Assembly: GCA_964559835.1 (NCBI GenBank) | Contig: CAZLJE010000009.1 | Location: 62,001 to 126,000, forward strand | Source: DAISJI01 sp964559835 | GTDB lineage: Bacteria > Acidobacteriota > Terriglobia > Terriglobales > Acidobacteriaceae | Reading direction: 5' to 3' | DNA length: 64,000 bases | Part shown: one piece after another, positions 7,290 to 15,611 of the stretch | How positions within the stretch are numbered: the stretch's first letter is position 1 | Layout of the letters: each line of letters starts with the position of its first letter | The notes under the pieces: model-generated | The model's input: only the letters and a program-made list of their open reading frames with translations | The model's database searches: none | What the model was told of the DNA's origin: nothing | Translations under genes and position numbers: made by a program

Positions 7290-8816
7290 ATGACCATGCG
7301 CTTTCAGCAGCTACTGGACGGCGTCGAATACCTCTCCCAAAGCGGGGACACGGAGATCACAGGCATCGATTACGATTCGCGCCGCGTGCAGCCGGGGTTC
7401 TGCTTCGTCGCAATGAACGGCGAGAGCACCGACGGCAACCGCTACATCGGCAAGGCTATCGAGAAGGGCGCGGTGGCGGTAGTGAGCGACGATCCGAATC
7501 CCACCCTAGCAACAGCGGCTAGGGTGGGGCACCCCGGCGTTGCGTGGGCGCAAGTCAATCATGGACGGCGTGCGCTCGCGCGGGTGAGTGCCAATTTCTA
7601 TAAGAAGCCCGCGGAGAAGCTGGCGAATACCGGGATCACGGGCACGAACGGGAAGACCACGACGTCGTTTCTGGTTGAATCGATGCTGTTGGCGGCGAAG
7701 CGGAAGACGGCGCTGATCGGGACGGTCGAATATCACGTCGCCGGACGCGTCGAACCGGCGCCGCACACGACGCCGGAGGCGCTGGAGATCAACCAGATTT
7801 TGAGCGCGGCATTGCGCGACGGGGCGAGCGAATCGGTGATGGAGGTTTCGTCGCACGCGCTGGCGCAGGAGCGGGTGTACGGAATCCCTTACGATGTCGC
7901 AATCTTCACCAACCTGACGCGCGACCACCTGGACTACCACAAGAATATCGACAGCTATTTCGGCGCCAAGCGCATGTTGTTCGAGGGTGTGGGGACGTTC
8001 CCGCCGCGCGTTGCGGTCATCAACATCGACGACGAACACGGAAGGAAGCTGGCAGATTTCAGCAAGTCGCGGTCGCAGGTGCTGACGTTCGGATGGTCAA
8101 GCGGCGATTTCCACTGTGAAAAGGGCGACATCGGGATGAACGGGACGCGGTTCGACCTGGCTACGCCCGACGGAACCATCCCGCTCTGGTCGCCGCTCAT
8201 TGGCCGGGTGAACGTCTATAACATCACTGCGGCGGCGGCAGCGGCTTTTGCGCGCGGATGCACACGCGAGCAGATCATCGCCGGAGTCGAGCGCCTGAAG
8301 CGGGTTCCGGGGCGCTTCGAGCGCGTGGACAACGGGCAGCCGTTCGCGGTGGTGGTGGATTACGCGCACACCGACGACGCGCTGAAGAACCTGACGAGAG
8401 TGGCGCGCGAATTCGTCAGCCAGGCGGGCTCCGGACGCGTAATCACCGTGTTCGGGTGCGGCGGCGATCGAGATCGCACGAAGCGTCCGCTGATGGGAGA
8501 AGCTGCGGGTAAGGGAAGCGACTTCGTGATCCTCACATCAGACAATCCGCGAAGCGAAGATCCGCTGGCCATTATCAGGGAAGCGGAACCGGGGCTGGAG
8601 CGCACCGGGTGTCCGCATGCGATCGAACCGGACCGTGCGCAGGCGATCTCGGACGCGATCAAACGCGCGAAACCGGGAGACCTTGTGCTCATCGCCGGGA
8701 AGGGGCACGAGAAGATCCAGGTCACGCGCGAAGGAACGCATCCGTTCGACGATGTCGAGGTCGCGCGTGAGGCGTTGGCCGCCGCAGGATATGGCAAGAG
8801 CGGGGTGCCGGCGTGA
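7290..8816 (+). CDS. murE: UDP-MurNAc-L-Ala-D-Glu:meso-diaminopimelate ligase
   Basis: MurE adds the third residue to the peptidoglycan stem peptide using ATP. The 508-residue product has the Mur-ligase P-loop TGTNGKTTT (Lys122), the Mur central-domain motifs and the DNPR signature at 418-421. DNPR marks meso-diaminopimelate rather than lysine specificity. Residues 71-83 are encoded by an 11-base inverted repeat hairpin (7500-7528) plus GCACCCC, inserted in frame in the N-terminal domain just before VAWAQV. Two possible starts lie close together (7290 and 7296), with no ribosome binding site. The stop overlaps the murF start (GTGA). Confidence 0.97.
   Translation: MTMRFQQLLDGVEYLSQSGDTEITGIDYDSRRVQPGFCFVAMNGESTDGNRYIGKAIEKGAVAVVSDDPNPTLATAARVGHPGVAWAQVNHGRRALARVSANFYKKPAEKLANTGITGTNGKTTTSFLVESMLLAAKRKTALIGTVEYHVAGRVEPAPHTTPEALEINQILSAALRDGASESVMEVSSHALAQERVYGIPYDVAIFTNLTRDHLDYHKNIDSYFGAKRMLFEGVGTFPPRVAVINIDDEHGRKLADFSKSRSQVLTFGWSSGDFHCEKGDIGMNGTRFDLATPDGTIPLWSPLIGRVNVYNITAAAAAAFARGCTREQIIAGVERLKRVPGRFERVDNGQPFAVVVDYAHTDDALKNLTRVAREFVSQAGSGRVITVFGCGGDRDRTKRPLMGEAAGKGSDFVILTSDNPRSEDPLAIIREAEPGLERTGCPHAIEPDRAQAISDAIKRAKPGDLVLIAGKGHEKIQVTREGTHPFDDVEVAREALAAAGYGKSGVPA
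7500..7534. repeat. CCCAC/GTGGGGCACC hairpin element inside murE
   Basis: A perfect 11-base stem (7500-7510 with 7518-7528) and a 7-base loop are followed by GCACC. The same layout (CCCAC start, about 7-base loop, GTGGGGCACC end) appears at 32125-32160 after an unrelated gene. Here it is translated in frame as about 13 extra residues of MurE. Confidence 0.7.
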
Positions 8817-10195
8817 AGCTGCCGCTGGGGCGGGTCGCGGATTTTATTCGCGCTGAAGGAAATTTCGATCGGGGCGAGATCGCGAGCGGGTACTCGATCG
8901 ATTCGCGCACGATCCAGCCGGGCGAGTTGTTTTTTGCCGTCAAAGGCGAAAGGCTGGATGGCCACGACTTCGTCGAGGCGGCGCTGGATCGGGATGCAGC
9001 GGGCGCAGTGGTGGCGAGCGCCGAGGCGGGTCGATTCAAGCAAAAATCGCGCCTGTTGTCCGTTTCCGACCCGCTCGAAGCACTGCAACGGCTGGGGCGC
9101 GCGGTACGACGGCTGTGGAACAAGCCTCTGATCGCCGTCACCGGTTCAGCCGGCAAGACCACGACCAAAGAAGCCATCGCCAAGCTGCTGGAAACGAAAT
9201 TCCGGGTGCTGAAATCGGAGGGAAACCTCAACAACCAGTTCGGATTGCCCCTGCAACTGCTGAAGCTCGAGGCGGAACACGAACTCGCAGTCGTCGAGTT
9301 GGGCATGAATCACGCGGGCGAGATCACCGCGCTCGCCGCCATTGCGCAGCCCGACATCGGAGTGGTGACGAACGTGGCGCCCGTCCACCTTGGCTTCTTC
9401 GACTCAGTCGCCGACATTGCGCGTGCGAAATACGAACTCATCCAGAGCCTGCCGGCGAACGGGACGGCGGTGCTCAACGCAGACGATGAATACGTATCGC
9501 AATTCGGCCGGGACTTCGCCGGCCACGTGATCACGTTCGGCATCGACAAACCCGCCGCGATCTCGGCGCGCAACATCCGTGAACTCGGGTTGGAAGGATC
9601 GCAGTTCAACGTCTGCGCCCAGGAATACTGCGTGCCCGCGCACCTTCCCTTGATCGGCCGACACAACATCTACAACGCGCTGGCGGCAGTCGCGATCGCC
9701 GTGGACCGCGGATTGTCGCTCGAGGAAGCGGCTGCTGGTCTGGCGCTTCTAAAGCCGTCCGATAAGCGTGGCCAGGTACTTGAGATCGGCGGGGCGACGG
9801 TCATCAACGACTGCTACAACTCGAATCCGCGAGCGCTGGACTCGGTCGTCGATGCGCTCGCAGGCATGCCGGCTAGCGGGCGGCGCATTGTCGTCGCAGG
9901 GGAGATGCTGGAGTTGGGGCCTGCGACCGAGGAACTTCACCGCGCCTCCGGCGAACATATGGCCGGACGCAAGATAGACGTTCTCATTGGCGTGCGCGGG
10001 GCGGCGCAGTACATCGTCGACGCCGCCAGGGCGCGCGGCACGCACGCGGAATTCGTGGACACTGCCGAGGCCGCGGGCGAGTGGTTGGCGCGCGAGGTGA
10101 GACCGGGAGACGTCGTGCTGCTGAAGGCATCGCGCGGTGTGAAACTGGAGAAGGCGCTGGAAAGATGGAAGGAGCTCTTAGCTGTTAGCTCTTAG
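8813..10195 (+). CDS. murF: UDP-MurNAc-tripeptide:D-Ala-D-Ala ligase
   Basis: MurF adds the D-Ala-D-Ala dipeptide to finish the cytoplasmic pentapeptide precursor. The GTG start overlaps the murE stop. The 460-residue product has the N-terminal substrate domain (SIDSRTIQPGELF), the P-loop VTGSAGKTTTKE (Lys115), ELGMNHAGEI and NDCYNSNP motifs of MurF. The last residues (ELLAVSS) and the TAG stop at 10193-10195 are encoded by a heptamer array rather than by conserved MurF sequence, so the natural C terminus has been replaced or extended. Confidence 0.97.
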   Translation: MKLPLGRVADFIRAEGNFDRGEIASGYSIDSRTIQPGELFFAVKGERLDGHDFVEAALDRDAAGAVVASAEAGRFKQKSRLLSVSDPLEALQRLGRAVRRLWNKPLIAVTGSAGKTTTKEAIAKLLETKFRVLKSEGNLNNQFGLPLQLLKLEAEHELAVVELGMNHAGEITALAAIAQPDIGVVTNVAPVHLGFFDSVADIARAKYELIQSLPANGTAVLNADDEYVSQFGRDFAGHVITFGIDKPAAISARNIRELGLEGSQFNVCAQEYCVPAHLPLIGRHNIYNALAAVAIAVDRGLSLEEAAAGLALLKPSDKRGQVLEIGGATVINDCYNSNPRALDSVVDALAGMPASGRRIVVAGEMLELGPATEELHRASGEHMAGRKIDVLIGVRGAAQYIVDAARARGTHAEFVDTAEAAGEWLAREVRPGDVVLLKASRGVKLEKALERWKELLAVSS

Positions 10196-10289
10196 CCTTT
10201 AGCTGCTGCTGGCGAGGGCGCCCGCGATCTTAGAGGTTTGGTTCATCTCCGGCCAACAGCTAAGAGCTAAAAGCTAATGGCTAAGAGCT
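10175..10289. repeat. Inverted heptamer array, word CTCTTAG, spanning the murF stop
   Basis: Four words in the left arm (about 10175-10202) face five complementary words (AAGAGCT type, 10255-10289) across a 50-base spacer. The left arm encodes the last residues and TAG stop of murF. Confidence 0.85.
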
Positions 10290-10339
10290 ACTTGCTGTAT
10301 CCTGTACGCAATTTGGACGCAATTTTGAAGGGAGAGTAA

Positions 10340-11473
10340 TTGCTCTACTGGCTTCTTTTTCAGGTGCTGTTCCGGTACTTCTCTCCTTTCCGCATTTTCC
10401 GGTACCTGACGTTCCGCGCCGCCTTCGCGTCTCTCACCGCACTGTTCATGGGACTGATCGTCGGGCCGGCGATCATCCGCCAGCTGCGGCAGTTCCAGAT
10501 CGCGCAGTACATCCGCGAGGAAGGTCCGAAGGCACACCAGAAAAAAGCCGGCACGCCGACGATGGGCGGCCTGCTGATCGCGATCGCGATCATTGTTCCG
10601 ACCCTCCTCTGGGCTGACCTGAGCAACATCTATATATGGATCGCGGTGTTCGCTACCACGGCTTTTGGCGCCATTGGGTTTGCGGACGATTATCTGAAGG
10701 TCGTCAATCGCCGCAACCTCGGTCTCACCGGGCGCAGCAAACTCATGCTGCAGATCCTGGTGAGCGTGATCGTGGCCGTGGTGCTGATCCTATTGCAGGC
10801 GAAGGGCACGTACTCAACGCACCTGATCGTTCCATTCTTTAAGAACTTCCGCCCCGACCTGGTGATCACCCCGCTCGTCGGAAATCCGTATCTGTGGCCG
10901 ATCGCGTTTCTGCCATTCATAGGATTCGTGGTGCTTGTGATCGTCGGATCGAGCAATGCGGTGAATCTCACCGACGGTCTCGACGGACTCGCCATCGGGT
11001 GCACGGTGATTGCGGCGGGCGCGCTGACGGTGCTGACGTATGTCAGCGGTCATGCCACGTTCTCCGACTATCTCGAGTTGCAGCGCATGCCGCAGGTCGG
11101 CGAATTGACGATCTTCTGCGGCGCGATGGTCGGCTCCGCTATTGGCTTCCTCTGGTATAACGCGCACCCGGCCGAAGTGTTCATGGGGGACGTCGGATCG
11201 CTGGCCTTGGGCGGAGCAATCGGGACAGTCGCGGTGATCATCAAGCAGGAACTGCTGCTGCCGTTCATCGGCGGCGTGTTCGTGATCGAAGCGCTTTCGG
11301 TGATCCTGCAGGTGGGATCGTATAAGCTGCGCAAGAAACGGATCTTCAAGATGGCGCCGCTGCACCATCATTTCGAGTTGCTGGGCTGGTCGGAGTCGAA
11401 GGTGATCGTGCGCTTCTGGATCGCCTCGCTGGTGTTCGCGCTATTCGCGCTGACAACGCTGAAACTCAGGTAA
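10340..11473 (+). CDS. mraY: Phospho-N-acetylmuramoyl-pentapeptide transferase
   Basis: MraY transfers phospho-MurNAc-pentapeptide to undecaprenyl phosphate at the inner membrane to make lipid I. The 377-residue polytopic product has HQKKAGTPTMGGLL, the DDYLK active-site motif, NLTDGLDGLA, FMGDVGSLALGG and HHHFEL, all diagnostic. The best start is TTG at 10340, four bases after AGGGAGAG. Its TAA stop (11471-11473) lies inside the first word of a heptamer array. It is the last plus-strand gene of this dcw segment. Confidence 0.97.
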   Translation: MLYWLLFQVLFRYFSPFRIFRYLTFRAAFASLTALFMGLIVGPAIIRQLRQFQIAQYIREEGPKAHQKKAGTPTMGGLLIAIAIIVPTLLWADLSNIYIWIAVFATTAFGAIGFADDYLKVVNRRNLGLTGRSKLMLQILVSVIVAVVLILLQAKGTYSTHLIVPFFKNFRPDLVITPLVGNPYLWPIAFLPFIGFVVLVIVGSSNAVNLTDGLDGLAIGCTVIAAGALTVLTYVSGHATFSDYLELQRMPQVGELTIFCGAMVGSAIGFLWYNAHPAEVFMGDVGSLALGGAIGTVAVIIKQELLLPFIGGVFVIEALSVILQVGSYKLRKKRIFKMAPLHHHFELLGWSESKVIVRFWIASLVFALFALTTLKLR

Positions 11474-11498
11474 TCGGTAATCGGTGATCGGTAATCGG
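11470..11498. repeat. Single-arm heptamer array, word GTAATCG
   Basis: Four tandem words (one reads GTGATCG) start on the last base of the mraY coding part, and the first word carries the mraY TAA. No complementary arm was seen nearby. Confidence 0.8.
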
Positions 11499-11554
11499 AA
11501 CGTAAGATGGAAGTGAGCGGATTGGCCCAATTTAGATGAGGGCTGTTGTCAATC

Positions 11555-12025
11555 ATGGCCGACGAAGCCAGGTTCACTGTTGTTGCTGCTGACTCGCTTG
11601 TTTGGCCTGAGTCTCTGAGCGGGCCATCGGCGCGGTTTCGGCTGTTCGTCGCAGCCGATACAGACAAGCTCTCAGTTGATCAGATCAGCACATTCGCAGA
11701 AGCCGCGCTGAGCCGGGGAATGGTGTACTTCTGTGCCTGGGGTACTGGTTGCGGACGTTTTCACGATATTGTGGACGAGACGCTCGTTGCAGATGAGGTG
11801 TTTGGGAAAAACCGTTTCGCTCCTCCAACTCCGAACGACACTGTTATGACTACGTGGCACGAAGGCGACTCGCTCGAAGAAGCACTCGATTTCTTCGCGA
11901 CCTGTGCATTTCCTTCGGATGGGTACGCCAATGACAGCGATTACCGCGTAGCCATTTGTGTCGGTCACCCGGAGTGGGCTGTCGCAGCACGTGAGTTCCT
12001 GAAGTCAGCGCCATTTTTTGGCTGA
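11555..12025 (+). CDS. Uncharacterised protein with CAWGxxCxRFHD motif
   Basis: The product is about 156 residues, soluble, without signal peptide or membrane segment. It has a Cys-rich CAWGTGCGRFHDIVDE stretch and a later TWHEGDSLEEALDFF stretch. Similar small proteins with this Cys/Trp/His motif occur singly in bacteria and lack a known role. I chose ATG 11555 because GAGGG lies 12 bases upstream; TTG at 11546 is the alternative. It is not part of cell-wall synthesis and, with the inverted murD next to it, marks where the dcw cluster has been broken. AT content is higher than in mraY. Confidence 0.7.
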   Translation: MADEARFTVVAADSLVWPESLSGPSARFRLFVAADTDKLSVDQISTFAEAALSRGMVYFCAWGTGCGRFHDIVDETLVADEVFGKNRFAPPTPNDTVMTTWHEGDSLEEALDFFATCAFPSDGYANDSDYRVAICVGHPEWAVAAREFLKSAPFFG

Positions 12026-12100
12026 TGATCGACCGCATTCACGTACGCTATGCGATTCTGTCGTCCCTAGCGGGACTGGGGAGGGAATTGGGGCTGCTAA

Positions 12101-12120
12101 CCCACGGCTTACGCCGTGGG
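12101..12120. repeat. Hairpin CCCACGGC/GCCGTGGG between convergent genes
   Basis: A perfect 8-base stem with a 4-base loop (TTAC) lies between the 11555 gene and the end of murD on the other strand. It could end transcription, though no T-run follows on either side. It shares the CCCAC/GTGGG edges of the 7500 and 32125 hairpins. Confidence 0.5.
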
Positions 12121-12145
12121 CTACGTTCTGCCGCCGCTGCGCGGC

Positions 12146-13528
12146 TCAGCTCTGCGCGACCTTCTTCGCCGCCAGCGCCTGCACCAAGTCTTTGAACACG
12201 CGCCCCCTGTGTTCATAGTTGTCGAACTGGTCGAAGCTGGCGCAGGCAGGCGCAAGAACTACCACATCTCCGGATGCAGCCGATTCCGCGGCCTTGCGCA
12301 CCGCGATGTCAAGCGTTCCCGCCTTGAGAATATCCACCGCCCCGCTAATCTCTTCTTCGATCTTCGGGGCCGCGGCGCCGATCGTGTACACGCGCTTGGC
12401 GCGCTCTTTCAGGAGCGGAATCAGCGGCGTGTAGGGCGCGCCCTTGTCTTTGCCGCCGAGAATGATGTGGATGTTGGCAGGGAACGACTCCAGCGCTTTT
12501 ATGGTGGCGTCGACGTTCGTGGCTTTGGAATCGTTGTAGTACTCGACGCCATTCACGGTCGCGACGAACTCCAGCCGGTGCTCGACGGCCTTGAATTCCT
12601 TGACCGCGTTGCGGATGCGTCCGGGTTCGCAGCGCACGATGCCGCCGATGCATACCGTCGCCAGCACGTTCTCCAGGTTGTGCGCGCCCTTGAGTGGAAT
12701 TTCGGCGATGGGCATGATCTCGTGCTCGCCTTCGGGGTCCCGCAGGAAAATGCGGTCACCGCGCACGAACGCGCCCTGGTCGACTTCCTTGTTTCGGCTG
12801 AACCAGTACAGCTGCGCTCGGACGTTCTTCGCCATCTGCACGCAGGTCGGATCGTCGGCGTTAAGCACGGCAAAGTCGTCCGCAGTCTGGTTCTCGAAGA
12901 TGCGCGCCTTGGCGGCGGTGTAGGCCTCCATGCTGCCGTGGCGATCGAGGTGGTCGGGCGAAATATTCAGCACGACCGCGACATATGGCCGGAAGGTCTG
13001 AATGGTTTCAAGCTGGAAGCTGGAGACCTCGAGGATGTTGTAGGTGTCCGCGGTAGATTCGGCAACCAGCGAAATCGCGGGCGTCCCGATGTTGCCGCCG
13101 ACCTGCGACTCCCATCCGCCCCACGCGACCACTTCGCCGGCGAGGCTGGTGGTGGTCGTCTTTCCGTTCGATCCGGTGATGGCGATGATGTGGCCCTTGA
13201 GGAAGCGCGAGGCGAGTTCGATCTCGCCGATGACGGGGATACCCAGCGACAGCGCCTGCTTGAGCGACTCGGAGTTGGTCGGGACGCCGGGGCTGACGAC
13301 GATCAGGTCCTGCTGGCGAAATGTCCGCTCGCCGTGCCCGCCGGTCTCGACGGCAATGCCCGTGTCGAGCAACTTGGGAATCTCGCTGCGGAGTTGCTCT
13401 TCTGACTTCGCGTCGGAAACGGTCACGCGCGCGCCGCGTTCGTGCAGGAACAAAGCGGAAGCCACGCCGGACTTGCCCAGTCCGACGACCAGGACGCGCT
13501 TGCCTTTCACATCGAATGATTGCGCCAT
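12146..13528 (-). CDS. murD: UDP-MurNAc-L-alanine:D-glutamate ligase, inverted relative to the dcw cluster
   Basis: MurD adds D-glutamate to UDP-MurNAc-L-Ala. From ATG 13528 the product is 460 residues, with the N-terminal Rossmann-like VLVVGLGKSGVA, the P-loop TGSNGKTTTT (Lys123), NISPDHLDRH, HRLEFV and NDSKATN motifs. An upstream in-frame extension to 13597 reads through the neighbouring array and is unlikely to be translated. In most bacteria murD lies between mraY and ftsW on the same strand. Here it points towards mraY, convergent with the 11555 gene, and ftsW, murG and murC do not follow, so it needs its own promoter. Confidence 0.96.
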   Translation of the reverse strand: MAQSFDVKGKRVLVVGLGKSGVASALFLHERGARVTVSDAKSEEQLRSEIPKLLDTGIAVETGGHGERTFRQQDLIVVSPGVPTNSESLKQALSLGIPVIGEIELASRFLKGHIIAITGSNGKTTTTSLAGEVVAWGGWESQVGGNIGTPAISLVAESTADTYNILEVSSFQLETIQTFRPYVAVVLNISPDHLDRHGSMEAYTAAKARIFENQTADDFAVLNADDPTCVQMAKNVRAQLYWFSRNKEVDQGAFVRGDRIFLRDPEGEHEIMPIAEIPLKGAHNLENVLATVCIGGIVRCEPGRIRNAVKEFKAVEHRLEFVATVNGVEYYNDSKATNVDATIKALESFPANIHIILGGKDKGAPYTPLIPLLKERAKRVYTIGAAAPKIEEEISGAVDILKAGTLDIAVRKAAESAASGDVVVLAPACASFDQFDNYEHRGRVFKDLVQALAAKKVAQS

Positions 13529-13553
13529 AAGAGAAACACGATAGTAATGCAAG

Positions 13554-13706
13554 GCAGGTCGCAGGTGGTAGGTCGTAAGTCGGAAGACCCAAGCCACGGA
13601 TTACACGGATCAACACGGATCAGATTTGAAATGGTTTGGTTCGTGGAAATCCGCGTCAATCCGTGGCGGAATTAGTGTAACGACCTACGACCGCCGACCT
13701 ACGACG
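13554..13706. repeat. Nested inverted array: GTAGGTC outside, CACGGAT inside
   Basis: Outer arms of 7-base words (13554-13583 and 13682-13706) enclose an inner inverted pair of 9-10-base words (about 13594-13620 and 13644-13667, CCACGGAT/ATCCGTGG). The right outer arm contains the TAG stop of the TonB-C gene. The inner words recur at 33377-33451 and the outer words at 4091. Confidence 0.85.
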
Positions 13707-14352
13707 GAAAGTGATACAGCACGTCCTGCTGCGAGGCGATGGGGCGGCCGTCCATGATCGCCGGACGGAAGCGCCAGTTGCGCACGGCGGCTTCGACCTT
13801 CTCGTCGATGCCGTAGCCGAGGCGCTGGAGGATCTTGGTGGCGGTCACATTTCCGACGTTGTCGATCGTGACCTCCACGACCACGGTCCCCTGGACACCG
13901 GAAGGAACTTCGGAACTGGATATCGCCGGATCAGGAAAGGTGATCGGCAGCGCAGGGCGGACGTCATGACCGGTCAGTGGGCCGTCGAGCACGGTGCCAA
14001 AAGGCTGGCCGGCGCGGGCGGCGTCGGCAACCGGCTGCGCAGGCTTGTTCTTCGGCTTCTTCGGAGCCTGCCGGTCCGGACGGCGGAGAGTGATGGTCTT
14101 TGCGTTGGGCGGTACGTATGCGAGGGTGTGGCGGGTTGGCGTCGCATCTTCGGGATCGGCGATTTCGTCGGTGTTGCGGCCGTCGAACACAAGCGCCGTG
14201 GAGTGCCCGTGATTCCCGAGTTGCACCGCGTATGGCTTAACAAACAGCGGCGTGGGTGGCGCCAACAGCAGGTAGGCAATCAGCGCGTGGGCGAAGAACG
14301 ACAGCACCTGAGCGCGCGTACTGCGTTGCCTGGGCTGCGGCGAGTCGAACAT
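13699..14352 (-). CDS. TonB C-terminal-domain protein
   Basis: TonB-type proteins carry inner-membrane proton-motive energy to outer-membrane receptors. From ATG 14352 the product has 217 residues: a short cytoplasmic end, one membrane segment (about 13-32) and a Lys/Pro-rich linker (APKKPKNKPAQP). A C-terminal TonB domain follows (GVQGTVVVEVTIDNVGN, WRFRPAIMDGRP). GTG 14364 is an alternative start. No ExbB/ExbD genes are nearby, so it may serve the TonB receptor at 24.8 kb or others by acting in trans. The TAG stop is in the right arm of the neighbouring heptamer array. Confidence 0.85.
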   Translation of the reverse strand: MFDSPQPRQRSTRAQVLSFFAHALIAYLLLAPPTPLFVKPYAVQLGNHGHSTALVFDGRNTDEIADPEDATPTRHTLAYVPPNAKTITLRRPDRQAPKKPKNKPAQPVADAARAGQPFGTVLDGPLTGHDVRPALPITFPDPAISSSEVPSGVQGTVVVEVTIDNVGNVTATKILQRLGYGIDEKVEAAVRNWRFRPAIMDGRPIASQQDVLYHFPS

Positions 14353-14453
14353 AAGCCACCCCACGACCGAATCTTACACCGGTTTGGACGGGCTAAATGC
14401 AGCCGGGTGAGCGTAACTGCCTGCAGTTTTGTTAAAATCGTTCATCGCCCAGT

Positions 14454-14528
14454 GGCGCTATCGTCTAGGGGTTAGGACGGAAGATTCTCAATCTTCAAAC
14501 CCGGGTTCGATTCCCGGTAGCGCTACCA
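14454..14528 (+). tRNA. tRNA-Glu (anticodon CUC), CCA encoded
   Basis: The 75-base gene folds into a complete cloverleaf. The acceptor GGCGCTA pairs with TAGCGCT (first pair G-U), the D arm is of glutamate type, and the anticodon loop TTCTCAA lies in a GAAGA/TCTTC stem. The T arm is CCGGG-TTCGATT-CCCGG, with discriminator A and encoded CCA. TAAAAT at 14433-14438 is a plausible -10. Confidence 0.95.
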
Positions 14529-14636
14529 ACTCTCCTCTCACCTCCCTGATTTTTCTGGGCGATCATGCTCCTCAGTTGGGTTACGAGCAACCTGACGGTG
14601 GTGCGATTCGCTCTTAGTACCTAAAAGAGGTCCCTC

Positions 14637-14909
14637 ATGCCAACTCGCCGTTCTAGCCGGAAGAAATCCCGCACACCGTCGAGTTCGCGCCGGAAGGTTG
14701 TCGCGATCAATACGACTACAGCGCAACCAGTTGTCGTAAAGCCCGTCAAAGACGTCGTCACCGAACAGACGGAAGTGACGACGGAGCCGGAGGTCGAGAT
14801 TCGCAGGCCCGCAACCCTGGCACAGGCGCTAACCCAGCCACCCGTTGCGGTGGTCAAGCCGAAGACGAAGGTGCGCCGGAGAGTCGTAGAGCGGAAGCGC
14901 GTGTCTTAA
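14637..14909 (+). CDS. Small Lys/Arg-rich basic protein
   Basis: The 90-residue predicted product is strongly basic at both ends (MPTRRSSRKKSR at the start, KVRRRVVERKR at the end). A Val/Thr/Pro/Glu-rich low-complexity middle resembles histone-tail or S/T-rich nucleoid proteins. AAAGAGG lies 6-7 bases before the ATG. No family is recognised. It could be a nucleic-acid-binding protein or a spurious frame; the ribosome binding site and the lack of a competing frame favour a real gene. It follows tRNA-Glu by 108 bases. Confidence 0.5.
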   Translation: MPTRRSSRKKSRTPSSSRRKVVAINTTTAQPVVVKPVKDVVTEQTEVTTEPEVEIRRPATLAQALTQPPVAVVKPKTKVRRRVVERKRVS

Positions 14910-15104
14910 AGCTCTCTGCGCCCAACCCCCTTTCGTAAGTGTGCGCTTTTCGTTCGTGCAATAACTTCCCCTTGCAAGCTCGTGGTGTAATCCCAGCGGT
15001 GCGCAGCGTCCGAGCTTCGGGGAGATGGCATCCGTCTGCACCGAGGGAGCGACAATTTAACATCGCGGACGCAGTCGCGGGAATCTGTTGTGCAGAGGTT
15101 CGTT

Positions 15105-15611
15105 ATGGCGACAAACGTAACGCCTGTACAAAATGCGGCAGGTCGCTTCGGTAGCCAACCCTATGCGGGAAGCGGGTTGGCGTTGGTTCGCGTGACTATC
15201 GGCGCGATGCTGGTGTCGGTCTTTTTCGAGAATCTACGGAAAGGCCTCTACACACCGACGGGTTACGCCGGCCTGATCAACTACTACATCAAAGCGAGCC
15301 ACTCGCCGGCCGCGTGGAAGGCGGTGATGGGCCTGGCAGCAAGCCACGCCGCGATGGCGGCTCCCATGCAGGCCCTGACCGAGATCGGCCTCGGTATCCT
15401 GCTAGTCATTGGCCTGCTAACGCGCCCGGCCGCGTTCGTAGCATTCCTGTACCTCGGAAGCCTATGGGTCTCGGAATGGGGCACGGCGTGGATCTGGGAA
15501 CTCCTGGTTCCGGTGCTCGCATCGCTCGGAGTCGCGCTGGGACGCGGAGGTCGAACCTGGGGCGTCGACGCATTGCTGGCACGGCGGCGCCCCTCATCCC
15601 CGTGGTGGTGA
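15105..15611 (+). CDS. DoxX-family integral membrane protein
   Basis: The DoxX/DoxD family includes small four-helix membrane proteins linked to quinone-dependent redox or thiol-stress functions. The 168-residue product has membrane segments near residues 27-45, 90-110, 112-130 and 135-155. The ATG at 15105 follows AGAGG with 6-base spacing; an upstream GTG-type start is less likely. Its TGA overlaps the ATG of the glycosyltransferase gene (TGATG). That makes it the first gene of a four-gene overlapping set in which the others handle nucleotide sugars or polyprenyl glycans. Confidence 0.8.
   Translation: MATNVTPVQNAAGRFGSQPYAGSGLALVRVTIGAMLVSVFFENLRKGLYTPTGYAGLINYYIKASHSPAAWKAVMGLAASHAAMAAPMQALTEIGLGILLVIGLLTRPAAFVAFLYLGSLWVSEWGTAWIWELLVPVLASLGVALGRGGRTWGVDALLARRRPSSPWW

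Noticed and set aside
12116..13405. Long plus-strand open frame antisense to murD (429 residues)
   Set aside because: Murine-ligase motifs are on the minus strand; the plus frame is Arg/Val/Gly-rich without domain features and is a shadow of GC-rich codon use.
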